Origin: Ramlibacter sp. | GTDB taxonomy: Bacteria > Pseudomonadota > Gammaproteobacteria > Burkholderiales > Burkholderiaceae_C | Direction: 5' to 3' | Assembly (NCBI GenBank): GCA_016713005.1 | Contig: JADJPY010000005.1 | Coordinates: forward strand, 73,691 to 137,690 | Length of the DNA stretch: 64,000 nt | Shown: positions 37,317 through 47,216 of the stretch, piece after piece | Numbering within the stretch: the first letter of the stretch is position 1 | How the letters are laid out: each line of letters starts with the position of its first letter | Notes under the pieces: model-generated | Database searches by the model: none | The model's input: only the letters and a program-made list of their open reading frames with translations | What the model was told of the DNA's origin: nothing | Translations under genes and position numbers: made by a program

Positions 37317-37530
37317 TGCAGGCCTCCTTGAGCCAGTTTGCACCACTTGCGAAAACACAGAACGCTGTCGCGCTTGACCGGCAAAAAAGCCCCCGGACAG
37401 GGCGACGGCATTCAAATTCCTTGAATTCCCTTGAAAATCAATGCATTATGGAAACTATCGAGAAAACGCTTTAGCTCCAGAACGCCCGACAACGACACCC
37501 GATCCAGTTGCGCCTCCATCCTACGCCGCC

Positions 37531-38148
37531 ATGCGAATCCCTGCCCTCCTGCTGAGTTTGACCCTGCCCCTGGCCGCCCTGGCCGGGCCGCAGGGCGACG
37601 ACCTGGGCCGATTTCTGGCCGACCGCGGCCTGGTGCAGCGGCTGGAGCAGGCCGGGCGCGAACTGAGCACACGCACCGGCGAGCTGGCGGTACACGCCAT
37701 GGGTTTCATCGGCGTGCCCTACAAGTGGGGCGGCAACTCGCCCGAGACCGGCGGGCTGGACTGCAGCGGCTTCGTCAAGGCGGTGTACGAGCAGATCGCC
37801 GGGCGGGTGCTGCCACGGCGCAGCGACCAGCAGGCCGCCGCCACGCAACCCATCGACACCACCGAGCTGCAGCCCGGTGACCTGGTGTTCTTCAACACCA
37901 TGAAGCGCGCGTTCAGCCACGTGGGCATCTATGTGGGCGAGGGCCGTTTCGTGCACGCCCCGCGCACCGGCGCGGAGATCCGCATGGAAGACATGCGCGG
38001 CCGCTACTGGGCGCAGCGTTTTGATGGGGCGCGCCGTGTGCCGGGCGCGGATGCCGCTCCCCCGGCCAGCCCTGCAGCGCTTGCACCCGCCGCGCTTGCC
38101 CCTGCGGCTGCGCCCGCACCACAGCCCGCCACCGCGCTCCTGCCCTGA
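37531..38148 (+). CDS. NlpC/P60 cell-wall peptidase, secreted
   Basis: A 205-residue protein with a signal peptide (MRIPALLLSLTLPLAALAG) and an NlpC/P60 domain: catalytic cysteine in GLDCSGFVKAV, histidine in AFSHVGIYVG and in FVHAPRTG. It cleaves D-gamma-glutamyl-diaminopimelate bonds in peptidoglycan. The last 40 residues are an Ala/Pro repeat tail. TTGAAA near 37431 is a possible -35 box. Confidence 0.9.
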   Translation: MRIPALLLSLTLPLAALAGPQGDDLGRFLADRGLVQRLEQAGRELSTRTGELAVHAMGFIGVPYKWGGNSPETGGLDCSGFVKAVYEQIAGRVLPRRSDQQAAATQPIDTTELQPGDLVFFNTMKRAFSHVGIYVGEGRFVHAPRTGAEIRMEDMRGRYWAQRFDGARRVPGADAAPPASPAALAPAALAPAAAPAPQPATALLP

Positions 38149-38179
38149 GCCGGGCTCGCGGGGGGCGACTTGCGGCCGC

Positions 38180-39175
38180 TCAGTCCGCCTTGACGCCGGC
38201 GTCCTTGATCACCTTGGCCCACTTGGCCGTCTCGGCGGTGATGAAGGCGTCAAATTCCTCGGGCGTGCCGCCCGCGCCAAACGTGCCCATGGCATCCAGC
38301 CGGGCGCGCGTCTCCTCGCTCCTGATGATGCGGCCCACCTCGTCGGACATGCGTTTCACGATGTCGCGCGGCGTGCCGGCCGGCGCCAGCATGCCGGCCC
38401 AGGTGCTGCCCATGAAGCCCGCAAAGCCCTGCTCGATGAAGGTGGGCACCTCGGGCGCCGCGGGCAGCCGCTTGTCGTGCGACAGGCCGATCAGGCGCAC
38501 CTTGCCCTGCTTGCCCTGGTTGATCAGGCCCACGGCGGCGTCAAAGAACAGCTGGATCTGCCCGCCCATCAGGTCGGTCAGCGCCGGCACCGCGCCGCGG
38601 TAGGGGATGTGGACCATGAAGGTCTTGGTGATGGCCTTGAACAGCTCGGTGGTCAGGTGCGCGGCCGAGCCGTTGCCGCTGGACCCGAAACTCACCTTGC
38701 CGGGGTTGGCGCGGGCGTAGTCCACCAGCTCTTTGGCGGTCTTGAACGGCGCGTTGTTGTTGACGGCGGCCAGGAGCGGCGAAATGCCCATCAGCGACAC
38801 GCCCACCAGGTCTTTCTTCGGGTCGTAGGGCAGCTTGGGGTACAGGGTGGTGTTGGCGGCGTAGGCCGCGATCACCACGCCGAAGGTGGAGCCGTCCGGC
38901 GGCGCCTTGGCCACCGCGTCCACGCCGATGATGCTGTTGGCGCCGGGCTTGTTGTCGATGGTCACCGTCTGGCCCAGCCGCGTCTGCAGGCCGTTTTGCA
39001 CCAACCGCGCCATCTGGTCGGTAAAGCCGCCCGGCGTGTATGGCACGACGATGCGGATCGGCTTGTTGGGCCAGGCGCCCTGGCCACGCGCGGGCAGCGC
39101 CACCGTGGCGGCGCCCAGGCTGGCGGCGACTACGACTTGGCGGCGGCTGGGGCCGCCCGGCTGTACTGGCTTCAT
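38180..39175 (-). CDS. Bug/TctC-family tripartite tricarboxylate receptor
   Basis: A 331-residue periplasmic receptor of the Bug family, expanded in Burkholderiales. Landmarks: WPNKPIRIVVPYTPGGFTD, DNKPGANSIIGVDAVAKAPPDG and HIPYRGAVPALTDLMGGQI. The signal MKPVQPGGPSRRQVVVAAS is twin-arginine-like. No TctA/TctB permease is adjacent, so it is an orphan receptor. It converges with the NlpC gene. Confidence 0.93.
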   Translation of the reverse strand: MKPVQPGGPSRRQVVVAASLGAATVALPARGQGAWPNKPIRIVVPYTPGGFTDQMARLVQNGLQTRLGQTVTIDNKPGANSIIGVDAVAKAPPDGSTFGVVIAAYAANTTLYPKLPYDPKKDLVGVSLMGISPLLAAVNNNAPFKTAKELVDYARANPGKVSFGSSGNGSAAHLTTELFKAITKTFMVHIPYRGAVPALTDLMGGQIQLFFDAAVGLINQGKQGKVRLIGLSHDKRLPAAPEVPTFIEQGFAGFMGSTWAGMLAPAGTPRDIVKRMSDEVGRIIRSEETRARLDAMGTFGAGGTPEEFDAFITAETAKWAKVIKDAGVKAD

Positions 39176-39390
39176 TGCAGATCTCCTTGTTGAGACCCAT
39201 TGTTGAATGCGCGCGGCCAGCGGCGGATCAGGGTTTGCCGCCCTCTGCTGTCTCCCGCAGGACACGTGCGGCCAGTCCCGCCGCCCACCGGGACGGAAAC
39301 GCCCCGTCACATTCGGCCGTGCGCACCGGGTTGCGCAGACCGCCCGCGAGCGTCTAGAGTGCGAAGGATCACAACTCATCGGAGAACACC

Positions 39391-39864
39391 ATGCGCATGC
39401 TGCCCACCCTGATCGCTGCCCTCGCCACCCTGGTCTTCACTGGCGCCCAGGCGCAACAACCAAATGACGGCTCCGCGCCCGAAACCTCGGCTTTCAAAGG
39501 GCTGGACAAGAACAACGACGGCTCGCTCAGCCCCGCCGAGGTGGCGGGCAACAAGGAGATCGCCAAGCGCTTCAAGGCCTTTGACGCCAACAAGGACGGC
39601 AAGCTGCAGGAACCGGAATACCTCAAGGCCGCGCAGGACAACACCAAGCGCGTGGCCGCCGACAGCGCGATCACCACCAAGGTCAAGAGCGGCCTGCTGT
39701 TCGCCAAGGGCATCCCCTCGACGGCCATCTCGGTGGAAACCTACGAGGGACGCGTGCAGCTGTCGGGCTTTGTGGAGAACAAGGACCAGATCGCCACCGC
39801 CGGCAAGATCGCGGGCGATGTCTCCAGCGTCAAGAAGGTGCAGAACGACCTGAAGGTCAAGTAG
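39391..39864 (+). CDS. Secreted EF-hand plus BON-domain protein
   Basis: A 157-residue periplasmic protein. The signal peptide ends GAQAQ. Two EF-hand loops follow, DKNNDGSLSPAE and DANKDGKLQEPE (about residues 39-75), then a C-terminal BON domain (about residues 90-157, ITTKVKSGLLFAKG... VQLSGFVENKDQI). BON proteins (OsmY, Kbp) aid envelope-stress tolerance; the calcium-binding module suggests Ca-regulated binding (inference). Confidence 0.85.
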   Translation: MRMLPTLIAALATLVFTGAQAQQPNDGSAPETSAFKGLDKNNDGSLSPAEVAGNKEIAKRFKAFDANKDGKLQEPEYLKAAQDNTKRVAADSAITTKVKSGLLFAKGIPSTAISVETYEGRVQLSGFVENKDQIATAGKIAGDVSSVKKVQNDLKVK

Positions 39865-39869
39865 AACGC

Positions 39870-40922
39870 CTACACCGCGCCTGGCGTCGAAAATCGCCGG
39901 GCCCACTCTGTGCGCAACTGGCCAGCGGCAAACTCCGGCGTATAGACCTCGGCGGCACGCTCGCCGGCCCTTCGCGCAATGGCCTCGCACTCGGCGTCGT
40001 TGTCGCGGCACCATTGCAGGCGTTCGCCCAGGTCGCTGAAATCGTTCGCCACCGGCACGTAGTGCTCCCAGGGCTGGAACTGCCGGGTGAAGAAACCCTG
40101 CCAAGGTGACGCTGGCGACAGCACCACGCTGCCGCTCATCAGCTTCCAGGCCCAGGCGTCCCAGGTGCGGGAGTAGCCGTCCACATCCAGAAGGTAGCGA
40201 TAGCCCATCTGGTGTGCACGCGAAATGCGTTCGCCCAGGTACACATCCATCGCCAGGCCCTCACGGGCCACGACTTGCGCGAGCCAGGCGCGCGGGTGCG
40301 GCCGGCCCGGCACCAGCGGTGGCAGAAAGTTGGTGACCTCACCGTGGTTGCCCGCGCAGAAGATCGCACGCGCCTGGCGCTGGGCCCAGGGCCGTACAGC
40401 CTGCGCCACTTCGGCAAACATGTCCCGGTAATGGTTGCGCTCCAGAAAGTGGCCTTCCGGCCAAAGCCAGGCGCTGGGGTCGCCCTCATGCGCGCAGTAG
40501 CAGACCACCCAGGGCTGGCGGACGCTGAAGACAGGGTACTCGCCTGTCTGGCCCACCCATTCAATCATCGAAGCCGTGCGCCACGTCGGCGCAACGGGCC
40601 GATAGTCCGGCGAAAACCCGATTCGCTCCCGCCACCCGTCGTAGAAGCAGAACGCGAACCAGAATGGCTCTTGCCGCTTGCCCTCCACGACGTACCCGTC
40701 CAGGAATTTCAGCAGCACGGGTAGCCAGCGGCGAAAGGTGCCCTGGCAATGCTTGAGGCGATCAGTACGAAACCACCGCCGGTGCTCCAGCCGCGACGGG
40801 CCAACCGACCACGCCTGATCGCGTGGCGACCACCCGATGAGGCAGACGTTCCACGGGAGCGCATCCACATCTGCGGAGAACTTGCGCCGAAAGTCCGCCA
40901 ATGAAAGCAACTGCATCGTCAT
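39870..40922 (-). CDS. Glycosyltransferase family 90 (CAP10-like)
   Basis: A 350-residue protein with the C-terminal GT90 pattern YRYLLDVDGYSRTWDAWAWK, then GSVVLSPASPW and WEHYVPVANDFSDLGERLQW. The family includes sugar transferases that modify lipopolysaccharide cores and capsules. The stop is 5 bp from the BON gene's stop (convergent). Confidence 0.8.
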   Translation of the reverse strand: MTMQLLSLADFRRKFSADVDALPWNVCLIGWSPRDQAWSVGPSRLEHRRWFRTDRLKHCQGTFRRWLPVLLKFLDGYVVEGKRQEPFWFAFCFYDGWRERIGFSPDYRPVAPTWRTASMIEWVGQTGEYPVFSVRQPWVVCYCAHEGDPSAWLWPEGHFLERNHYRDMFAEVAQAVRPWAQRQARAIFCAGNHGEVTNFLPPLVPGRPHPRAWLAQVVAREGLAMDVYLGERISRAHQMGYRYLLDVDGYSRTWDAWAWKLMSGSVVLSPASPWQGFFTRQFQPWEHYVPVANDFSDLGERLQWCRDNDAECEAIARRAGERAAEVYTPEFAAGQLRTEWARRFSTPGAV

Positions 40923-40994
40923 GCAGGCGCGAGGCCCGACCGGAGGAATGCGCGAACCTCGCGCAGACAGGCGGGCACGGTTTTGAACCGACCC

Positions 40995-41693
40995 TCAGTC
41001 GAACCAGGCGGCCAGGCTACCCGCACAGCAGATCTCGCGCACCCGGGCCGACCACGTCTCACGGAAGTGTTCCCGTCCGGTCCGGTAGTCGTCGGACAGC
41101 ATGTGCTTGCCCAGCGGGATGCGGTCGCCCATCTGCTCGACCAGGGCTTCCTGCGTCACCCTGGAAAAAGCGGCATCGCAGCGCGCTGCGTCAAACGGCT
41201 GTCCGAACACGTCGGTGATCTTGCGGAACTCGCCATGGCGGTCGGACTTGAAGCGGTCGTGCCGCACCGCCGCGCGGGAGCGCCCCGGGGCCAGCCACTT
41301 CTCGAGGTTGGCCCGGTAGGAGCGGCACTCCGCCTCGATTTCAGCCGCGTCGAAATCGGTGAAGGCTTTCTTCTCGCGCCGGCCAAAGAAGGGCTTCCTC
41401 ATCGCTTCGTTGTGCTGGTAATTGAGATACGAAAACACCGTCTCGACCGGGTCCCGGTACAGGTACAGGTCGGCGTTGCGTGCGATGTCCAGCCGGGGGT
41501 GATCGTGATCATGGAACCACATCCAGTCGGTGCGGCTCTTGTCCATGAAGGTGGTGCGGCGCTCCCGCAGTCGGGGCCGGTCAAAGTAAAGCTCCATCAC
41601 TGCGTTGATCCAGTGCGAGCCTGTGCGCGGATAACTGATGAACAGCGGGTACTGGTCGATGCGGGGGTCGGTGGTGGGGGTTTTGCCGGTCAT
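40995..41693 (-). CDS. PAPS-type sulfotransferase-like protein
   Basis: About 232 residues from ATG 41693. The phosphosulfate-binding loop FISYPRTGSHWINAVM and the 3'-phosphate region LYLYRDPVETVFSYL are both present. It would transfer sulfate to a sugar or other acceptor. It lies among glycan genes, so a sulfated surface glycan is possible (inference). Confidence 0.82.
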   Translation of the reverse strand: MTGKTPTTDPRIDQYPLFISYPRTGSHWINAVMELYFDRPRLRERRTTFMDKSRTDWMWFHDHDHPRLDIARNADLYLYRDPVETVFSYLNYQHNEAMRKPFFGRREKKAFTDFDAAEIEAECRSYRANLEKWLAPGRSRAAVRHDRFKSDRHGEFRKITDVFGQPFDAARCDAAFSRVTQEALVEQMGDRIPLGKHMLSDDYRTGREHFRETWSARVREICCAGSLAAWFD

Positions 41694-41791
41694 GTCGCGG
41701 TGCGCCGAATTCGGGTTGGGCCAAGGCTTTCGGGTGGCGGCAAGTATCCCATACCCCCGGTCTCCAGGGTGCGTTGGCCGACAATGGCGGC

Positions 41792-42256
41792 ATGAGCAAT
41801 TTCTGGTTGATGAAATCCGAACCCGAGGAGTGTTCGATCGACGATGCGCTGGCCGCGCCCGCTGCCACCGTGGCCTGGACGGGGGTGCGCAACTACCAGG
41901 CACGCAACTTCATGCGTGACGCCATGCAGGTCGGTGATGGCGTCCTGTTCTACCACTCCAGTTGCGCCGAACCCGGCATCGTGGGTCTTGCGCGGATCGC
42001 CTCGGGCACGCGTCCCGACCCGACGCAGTTCGACCCCAGGTCGCCCTATTTCGACCCGGCCTCCAGACCCGACGCCCCGCGCTGGCTGTTGCTGGACGTG
42101 CAGGCCCTGCGCAAGACACGGCTGCTGGGCCTGCCCGAACTGCGCGCGACACCGGCGCTGGCCGGCATGCGACTGCTACAGCGTGGCAACCGGCTGTCCG
42201 TGATGCCGGTGGATGCTGTGCACTGGCACCTGATCGGCGAGTTGTTGACGCGCTGA
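41792..42256 (+). CDS. EVE-domain protein
   Basis: A 154-residue protein of the EVE/PUA-like fold (MSNFWLMKSEPEECSIDDAL start, then WTGVRNYQARNFMRDAMQVG, VLFYHSS and GIVGLARIA). EVE domains recognise modified bases in DNA or RNA and are cousins of human THYN1. The fit is almost exact in length. It stands alone and in opposite direction to the glycan genes. Confidence 0.92.
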   Translation: MSNFWLMKSEPEECSIDDALAAPAATVAWTGVRNYQARNFMRDAMQVGDGVLFYHSSCAEPGIVGLARIASGTRPDPTQFDPRSPYFDPASRPDAPRWLLLDVQALRKTRLLGLPELRATPALAGMRLLQRGNRLSVMPVDAVHWHLIGELLTR

Positions 42257-42372
42257 CGGCTGGCCCGCACGGCCTGCGTGTTCCGCGACAACTGGCCCGG
42301 GTCCACCCGGCCCAAAGAGCGGAACATCGATCGGACCGGGTGTGGCCTTTCGCAGCAGGTGCGAAGCGACTT

Positions 42373-43230
42373 TCAGGCGACGACAGCAGTGCGAGCCCAC
42401 TCCGCCAGGCCAGGCGCACACTGCGCATACAAGCGCGTCATCACCGGATGATCAGGAGGCGACACGCCTCCGATGGTCTTGTTGACGTCGATCAGGATGG
42501 GCTGGCCCTTGTGAAGCAGGTAGTCAATCTTTCCGTAGTCCAGCCCCATGTCCTGGGCCCGGCGCACGATGGCGGGGTGCGCTTCGCAAGGTTCCAGATG
42601 TGTGGCGTTGCCATAGCGCACGACAGGGCTGGCTGAGCGGGTCAGCACGCCAGCATGGCGCGCCCCGATGAATATGACGGCTCGGGCCACGTACTCACCT
42701 TGGTCGATTTCGGGCAGGAACCGCTCGACAAAGACGCCCCGGCGTCCCACAAGCATTGCCGGCACGTTCGCCATGGACGGGTACACACGGTAGTCGCCCG
42801 GCCAATCCAGGCCGGCGCGGCCGAGCACACGCCTGGCACAGCTGCTTGTGGCCTGCAAGGCCCGCCGCCACGCGGGGAAGTGGAACCGCTCCGGCACACC
42901 CGCGTGGTTGAGGTCGGTCTTCACGATGACCGGCCCATTCCAGCCGTCCCCCGCGCGCACCCCCTGGCGACTGACTGTGGACTTGCGGATGTCGCGCACA
43001 CGCAGGTTCATGCACAGCGGATACTTCGCCGCAAGTTCAAGGTACTGCGGGGGCACCAGACTCAGGTCCACATGCAATATCGCCACATCAGCAGGCACGA
43101 ACCGCCCTGCTCCATAGACCGGTACGACGTCATGCCCCTGACCGGCCCACAGCCTTGCCAGAAGATGGATCCGGTACGACTCCGGCGGACGTCCGGAATC
43201 AGATTCATGCAACAGAAGAGCGATGCGCAT
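42373..43230 (-). CDS. ATP-grasp-like protein
   Basis: A 285-residue protein. N-terminal Rossmann-like region (MRIALLLHESDSG), then a central VIVKTDLNHAGVPERF segment, and a C-terminal ATP-grasp-like pattern GKIDYLLHKGQPILIDVNKT. This suggests an ATP-dependent carboxylate ligase. The substrate is unknown; glycan context suggests decoration of a surface polymer (inference). Confidence 0.65.
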   Translation of the reverse strand: MRIALLLHESDSGRPPESYRIHLLARLWAGQGHDVVPVYGAGRFVPADVAILHVDLSLVPPQYLELAAKYPLCMNLRVRDIRKSTVSRQGVRAGDGWNGPVIVKTDLNHAGVPERFHFPAWRRALQATSSCARRVLGRAGLDWPGDYRVYPSMANVPAMLVGRRGVFVERFLPEIDQGEYVARAVIFIGARHAGVLTRSASPVVRYGNATHLEPCEAHPAIVRRAQDMGLDYGKIDYLLHKGQPILIDVNKTIGGVSPPDHPVMTRLYAQCAPGLAEWARTAVVA

Positions 43231-43364
43231 GCGCGTTGGGCTTGAAGTGGCAACGCTTCACGCTACTCCCGTCGCGACAAGAGCCGATTGATGCGCATCA
43301 AAACCGGGGTTTCAGCTTCGCTCGGAAGCGAACTGGCGAGCGATGCGCAAATTCACCCCATCGC

Positions 43365-45680
43365 CTACCGGACACCAGCGCCAGGCGCACCATTTGGAAA
43401 GCCAAGATCTGCCCAGTAAACCGGTGGAATCCGGGGCAACAAAGATGCGCGTTCGGCCGGGGCCGAAATCGCCATGGCGGCCTTGAAATAGGTCAGCGCC
43501 CGCTGCGGCTGGCGCGTCCCGGTGGTGAACATGTTGCCCAACAGGATAAGCCCGGCCTGTCGCGTGGAGGGATAGGCGTCCATGCGTTTCTCCATGAACA
43601 CCTGCGCAGCATCATGCCGGGACGCGCGCCAGGCGGCTTCAAACGCCGCATTGAGCATGGCAAAGTCGTCCAGCCCCTTCCCGATCGCTTCAGTGGCCAG
43701 TTCCACCGCACGCAAGTCGTCGCGCGCCTGGGCGGCCATCACGACCGCAATCCCCATCCACGCCGGCGAGTCCGGCCGCGTTTTACGCACCTTGTCAATC
43801 CAGGCCTGCGCCTTGGCCGGCTCTCCCGACATGGCCCTGGCGCGCGCGGCGCCCAACATCGGCGGCAACGCATACGGGCGTGCGGCGCTGAGAGCCTCCC
43901 AGCCCCATGCCGCATTCTTCCAGTCACGCCAGCGTGTCAATTGTTCGACAGGCGGTTGAATGAGCACGCGGTAGTTTGGGGCCAGGGCAACACCCTCTCG
44001 CAATGCACTCAGCATGCTCGCCTTGGTTTCGTTCCATTTCGGGTGGTCTGCATCACCAGACCCACTGACAAGTTGGCCCAATCGCGCCGCCCTGACCAGC
44101 CGCCATTCCGCCTGCGCCGCCTGCACTGAAACATAGACGGCCAACAGCGAACCCACAAGTGTGACCAGCGCCATAAGTTGTCCGTAGGACGCTCGCCAGA
44201 CCAGCACCGAGGCACCAACGCGAGAGGGTCGCCCTCCTAGCCGCGCGTCTGATGCGGCGATCACCGCAAGACACAATGCGCCCATCGCCAATGTCGAGCC
44301 CATGTGCCATGGAAAGCCAAGGGCACTGGTCACGGCCAATGCCCCGAGGCTGGCCAACGCCGTCACCCGGATCGGGGCCTCAGCCAGAGCATCGGTGCGG
44401 CGATCGGTCGCGGTCATCCACACCGCTCGCAGCACACCTGCCAGCAGCACGAAGAGTGCAGCCGCCCCCGCCAGACCGTACTCGGCCAACAACTGGACAA
44501 ATTCGTTGTGCGCGTATCCATGGTTCTCGATGCCGACCTTGAGGTCTTGCGTGAGTGGAACTGCCACCTCCCAGGCACCGGCACCGACACCCGCGACAGG
44601 GTTGGCGCGGACCATCGCCGCCGTCTCCCGCAAGAACAGGAACCGAAATCCGAGGGACTCATCACCCAGGCCAATGGAGCCTGTGCGCGTGAATGCCCGC
44701 TCGAGCGCATGGCCTCCCCGTTGCTCCGCCAAAAGCTTGGGGTTTCCGGCGGGGATTGCACCCAGACCGCCCACAGTTGCCAGAAGCAAGCCCCCCGCCA
44801 GGAGTCGCTGGCCCGGCGTCCAGGCACCTAAAGCCAGCTGGCCCCGCAGCCACCACCCTGCCGCCGGAAGCAGGACCAGGACGTTGAACCACATCGTCGC
44901 CAAAGCGCTTCGTGTGCCAGTCATCATCAGGGCCACCAGGACGAACCCGTTGGTCACGGCCAGCAGCCCAACTTGCTTCATGCTGCGTGCCCGCGCCAGC
45001 AACAGCGCTCCGAAGGGGATCGTGCAGGCAACAAATTCTGCAAAGAAATTGCGGTTGACAAATGTAGAGCCGGGATTGGGACCCTGCGCAAACAGGTTCA
45101 GGTCAAACCAGAACTGCAACGCAGCCCATACCCCCGCTCCCACCGCACCAAGATGGATGCCCCAGGCCAACAACCCGACACGCTCACGAGAAAGGGTGTT
45201 GAGGCCAAGCCAAAACAGCAGGCCCGCCAAGAACCAGCGCACCGCCTCGACGCCTGCCAGGTAGGTATGCGACCAGGCCATGCTGCCGAGTGCGTACAGA
45301 AACAAGATCAGGGGAAACCAAAGCAAAAAATGCCAACGCAGCGGATCACGCCGGTCCCGCTGCCGCCAGAAAAAAGCGAATGCGCCGACAAGCGTCAACA
45401 GCGCAACCACAGCACCCTTCAACGTGTCCTGCATGAGCTCCTGAACAGGCGATCCGACCACTGGAGCGAGCAAGGCCATCGTGGCCAGTACAGGCACCGT
45501 CCGGTCGTCCCGTGTCACCTCGGCGGGCAACGCGCCGGAACCTTCAAGCCCCGTACCGCGTCCCCCAGTCAAGGACGATGCCGGGGCGGCGGACGCAATC
45601 GCGGCTGAGGCGGCTGTTCCGGGCGGAGAACCCGAATCCACAGAGGAGTTTCGGCGGGGAATCTGTCTTTTTTTTGCCAT
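43365..45680 (-). CDS. O-antigen ligase-family (Wzy_C) membrane protein with TPR-like tail
   Basis: About 771 residues from ATG 45680 (an upstream start at 45782 is unlikely). Roughly ten to twelve membrane segments are followed by the ligase loop GYAHNEFVQLLAEYGLAG and a helical C-terminal domain with TPR-like repeats (AWIDKVRKTRPDSPAWMGI; QRALTYFKAAMAIS). The family includes WaaL and PglL, which transfer glycans to lipid A or proteins. The N-terminal 90 residues are low-complexity and cytoplasmic. Confidence 0.85.
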   Translation of the reverse strand: MAKKRQIPRRNSSVDSGSPPGTAASAAIASAAPASSLTGGRGTGLEGSGALPAEVTRDDRTVPVLATMALLAPVVGSPVQELMQDTLKGAVVALLTLVGAFAFFWRQRDRRDPLRWHFLLWFPLILFLYALGSMAWSHTYLAGVEAVRWFLAGLLFWLGLNTLSRERVGLLAWGIHLGAVGAGVWAALQFWFDLNLFAQGPNPGSTFVNRNFFAEFVACTIPFGALLLARARSMKQVGLLAVTNGFVLVALMMTGTRSALATMWFNVLVLLPAAGWWLRGQLALGAWTPGQRLLAGGLLLATVGGLGAIPAGNPKLLAEQRGGHALERAFTRTGSIGLGDESLGFRFLFLRETAAMVRANPVAGVGAGAWEVAVPLTQDLKVGIENHGYAHNEFVQLLAEYGLAGAAALFVLLAGVLRAVWMTATDRRTDALAEAPIRVTALASLGALAVTSALGFPWHMGSTLAMGALCLAVIAASDARLGGRPSRVGASVLVWRASYGQLMALVTLVGSLLAVYVSVQAAQAEWRLVRAARLGQLVSGSGDADHPKWNETKASMLSALREGVALAPNYRVLIQPPVEQLTRWRDWKNAAWGWEALSAARPYALPPMLGAARARAMSGEPAKAQAWIDKVRKTRPDSPAWMGIAVVMAAQARDDLRAVELATEAIGKGLDDFAMLNAAFEAAWRASRHDAAQVFMEKRMDAYPSTRQAGLILLGNMFTTGTRQPQRALTYFKAAMAISAPAERASLLPRIPPVYWADLGFPNGAPGAGVR

Positions 45681-45913
45681 GAATGTGACACCGCGAAGCA
45701 CCCTCCAGGCCAATCGTGGCCGACGTTGGTCGGGCGCGCTGGCGCTATTGTTACCGCAAGGGGCGACTTCGGTCCGGTCCACAACGCGCTACAGGCTCCG
45801 GCACCAGCTGCCGCCCCGAAGAAACCGGCAATTGATGTCGATCAAGAGATTCTCTGCCGGCTGACGCACCATCGACAGAGCCCGTCACCCTGTTCACCCG
45901 ACCGAGGAACCCC

Positions 45914-47101
45914 GTGAAGAAGACCAACACCGCCGCCCGCCCCTCCCCGACCACCGGCCGGCCCGCTGCCCGCGCTGTCACGCGCCGGCCTGCCGTGCAA
46001 GTTCGACAGGTCAAGGACGGGGACGTCCTGGCCCATCCCGGCCAGCGCGGCGCCGAAGCGGACCGCATCGCCCGGCGCACGAGCACCACACAATCCGTGC
46101 ATGAGATGGTCCTGTCGGACCTGCTGGCACGCGGTGCAGACGGATCCACAGCCAATGGCGAAACGATCCGCCGCCTGCAGACGCTGATCAGCGGGGCGTC
46201 CCCGGACGAAGCAAAAGCGCTGCGGCGGGCACTCTTCAGGCGTGAAGAAGCGGTGCCTGCCGGGCTCGACCCGGATCTGGAACTCAGCGCCGGATGGCGC
46301 GAAGGCGCGTACCCCTACAAGAACCTGCTGTCCCGAAAGGAGTACGAGAAGCAGAAGTACCGCCTGCAAGTCGAACTGCTCAAGCTGCAAGCCTGGGTCA
46401 AGGACACGGGCCAGCGGGTGGTGATCCTGTTCGAGGGGCGCGATGCCGCAGGCAAGGGGGGTGCCATCAAGCGGTTCATGGAGCACCTCAATCCCCGCGG
46501 CGCCCGGGTGGTGGCCCTTGAAAAACCCAGCGAAGTGGAGCGGGGACAGTGGTACTTCCAGCGCTACATCCAGCACCTTCCCACGCGTGGAGAGATCGTG
46601 TTGTTTGACCGCAGCTGGTACAACCGCGCCGGAGTGGAGCGGGTCATGGGGTTCTGCTCGGAAGGCGAGTACGAGGAGTTTCTGCGCCAGACCCCGGAAT
46701 TCGAACGGCAGCTGGTTCGCTCCGGTGTGCACCTGTTCAAGTTCTGGTTCTCGGTAAGCCAGAGCGAGCAGCGCCGACGCTTCAACGAGCGGCAGGCGCA
46801 CCCGCTGAAGCAGTGGAAACTGAGCCCCATCGACATGGCTTCGCTGGACAAGTGGGAGGACTACACGCGCGCCAAGGAAGCGATGTTCGTTCACTGCGAC
46901 ACCTCGGACGCTCCGTGGACGGTGATCAAGTCCGACTGCAAGAAGCGGGCACGCCTGAACGCCATGCGCTACCTGCTGCAGCGCATTCCCTACGCCAGGA
47001 AGGACATCACGACCATCGGCGCCGTTGACCCGCTGATCGTGGGACGCCCCTCGCTGGTGCCCAGTGTCAGCGAGGACCAGCTCGCATCCACCGGGGGTTA
47101 G
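45914..47101 (+). CDS. ppk2: Polyphosphate kinase 2 family protein
   Basis: A 395-residue protein from GTG 45914. The PPK2 core has Walker A GRDAAGKGG, Walker B DRSWYNRAG and the lid region ERFNERQAHPLKQWKLSPID-like. PPK2 uses polyphosphate to phosphorylate GDP, GMP or ADP. The first 80 residues are a basic, Arg/Pro-rich extension that is not part of the domain. Confidence 0.92.
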   Translation: MKKTNTAARPSPTTGRPAARAVTRRPAVQVRQVKDGDVLAHPGQRGAEADRIARRTSTTQSVHEMVLSDLLARGADGSTANGETIRRLQTLISGASPDEAKALRRALFRREEAVPAGLDPDLELSAGWREGAYPYKNLLSRKEYEKQKYRLQVELLKLQAWVKDTGQRVVILFEGRDAAGKGGAIKRFMEHLNPRGARVVALEKPSEVERGQWYFQRYIQHLPTRGEIVLFDRSWYNRAGVERVMGFCSEGEYEEFLRQTPEFERQLVRSGVHLFKFWFSVSQSEQRRRFNERQAHPLKQWKLSPIDMASLDKWEDYTRAKEAMFVHCDTSDAPWTVIKSDCKKRARLNAMRYLLQRIPYARKDITTIGAVDPLIVGRPSLVPSVSEDQLASTGG

Positions 47102-47142
47102 CCCCCGCCGAAGGGCGCCATGCCCATGCCGGCGGGGCTTTC
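47101..47142 (+). terminator. Terminator-like hairpin after ppk2
   Basis: AGCCCCCGCCG and CGGCGGGGCT pair (one bulge) around an 18-base loop, then TTTCCT. It begins at the ppk2 stop codon and lies before the ferritin-like gene. Confidence 0.45.
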
Positions 47143-47216
47143 CTGCCTATGTCGGCCATCGCACGGACGGCAATGCACGGTTGATTCAAGCTGGTGCCTT
47201 CAACACTGAGGACCCC

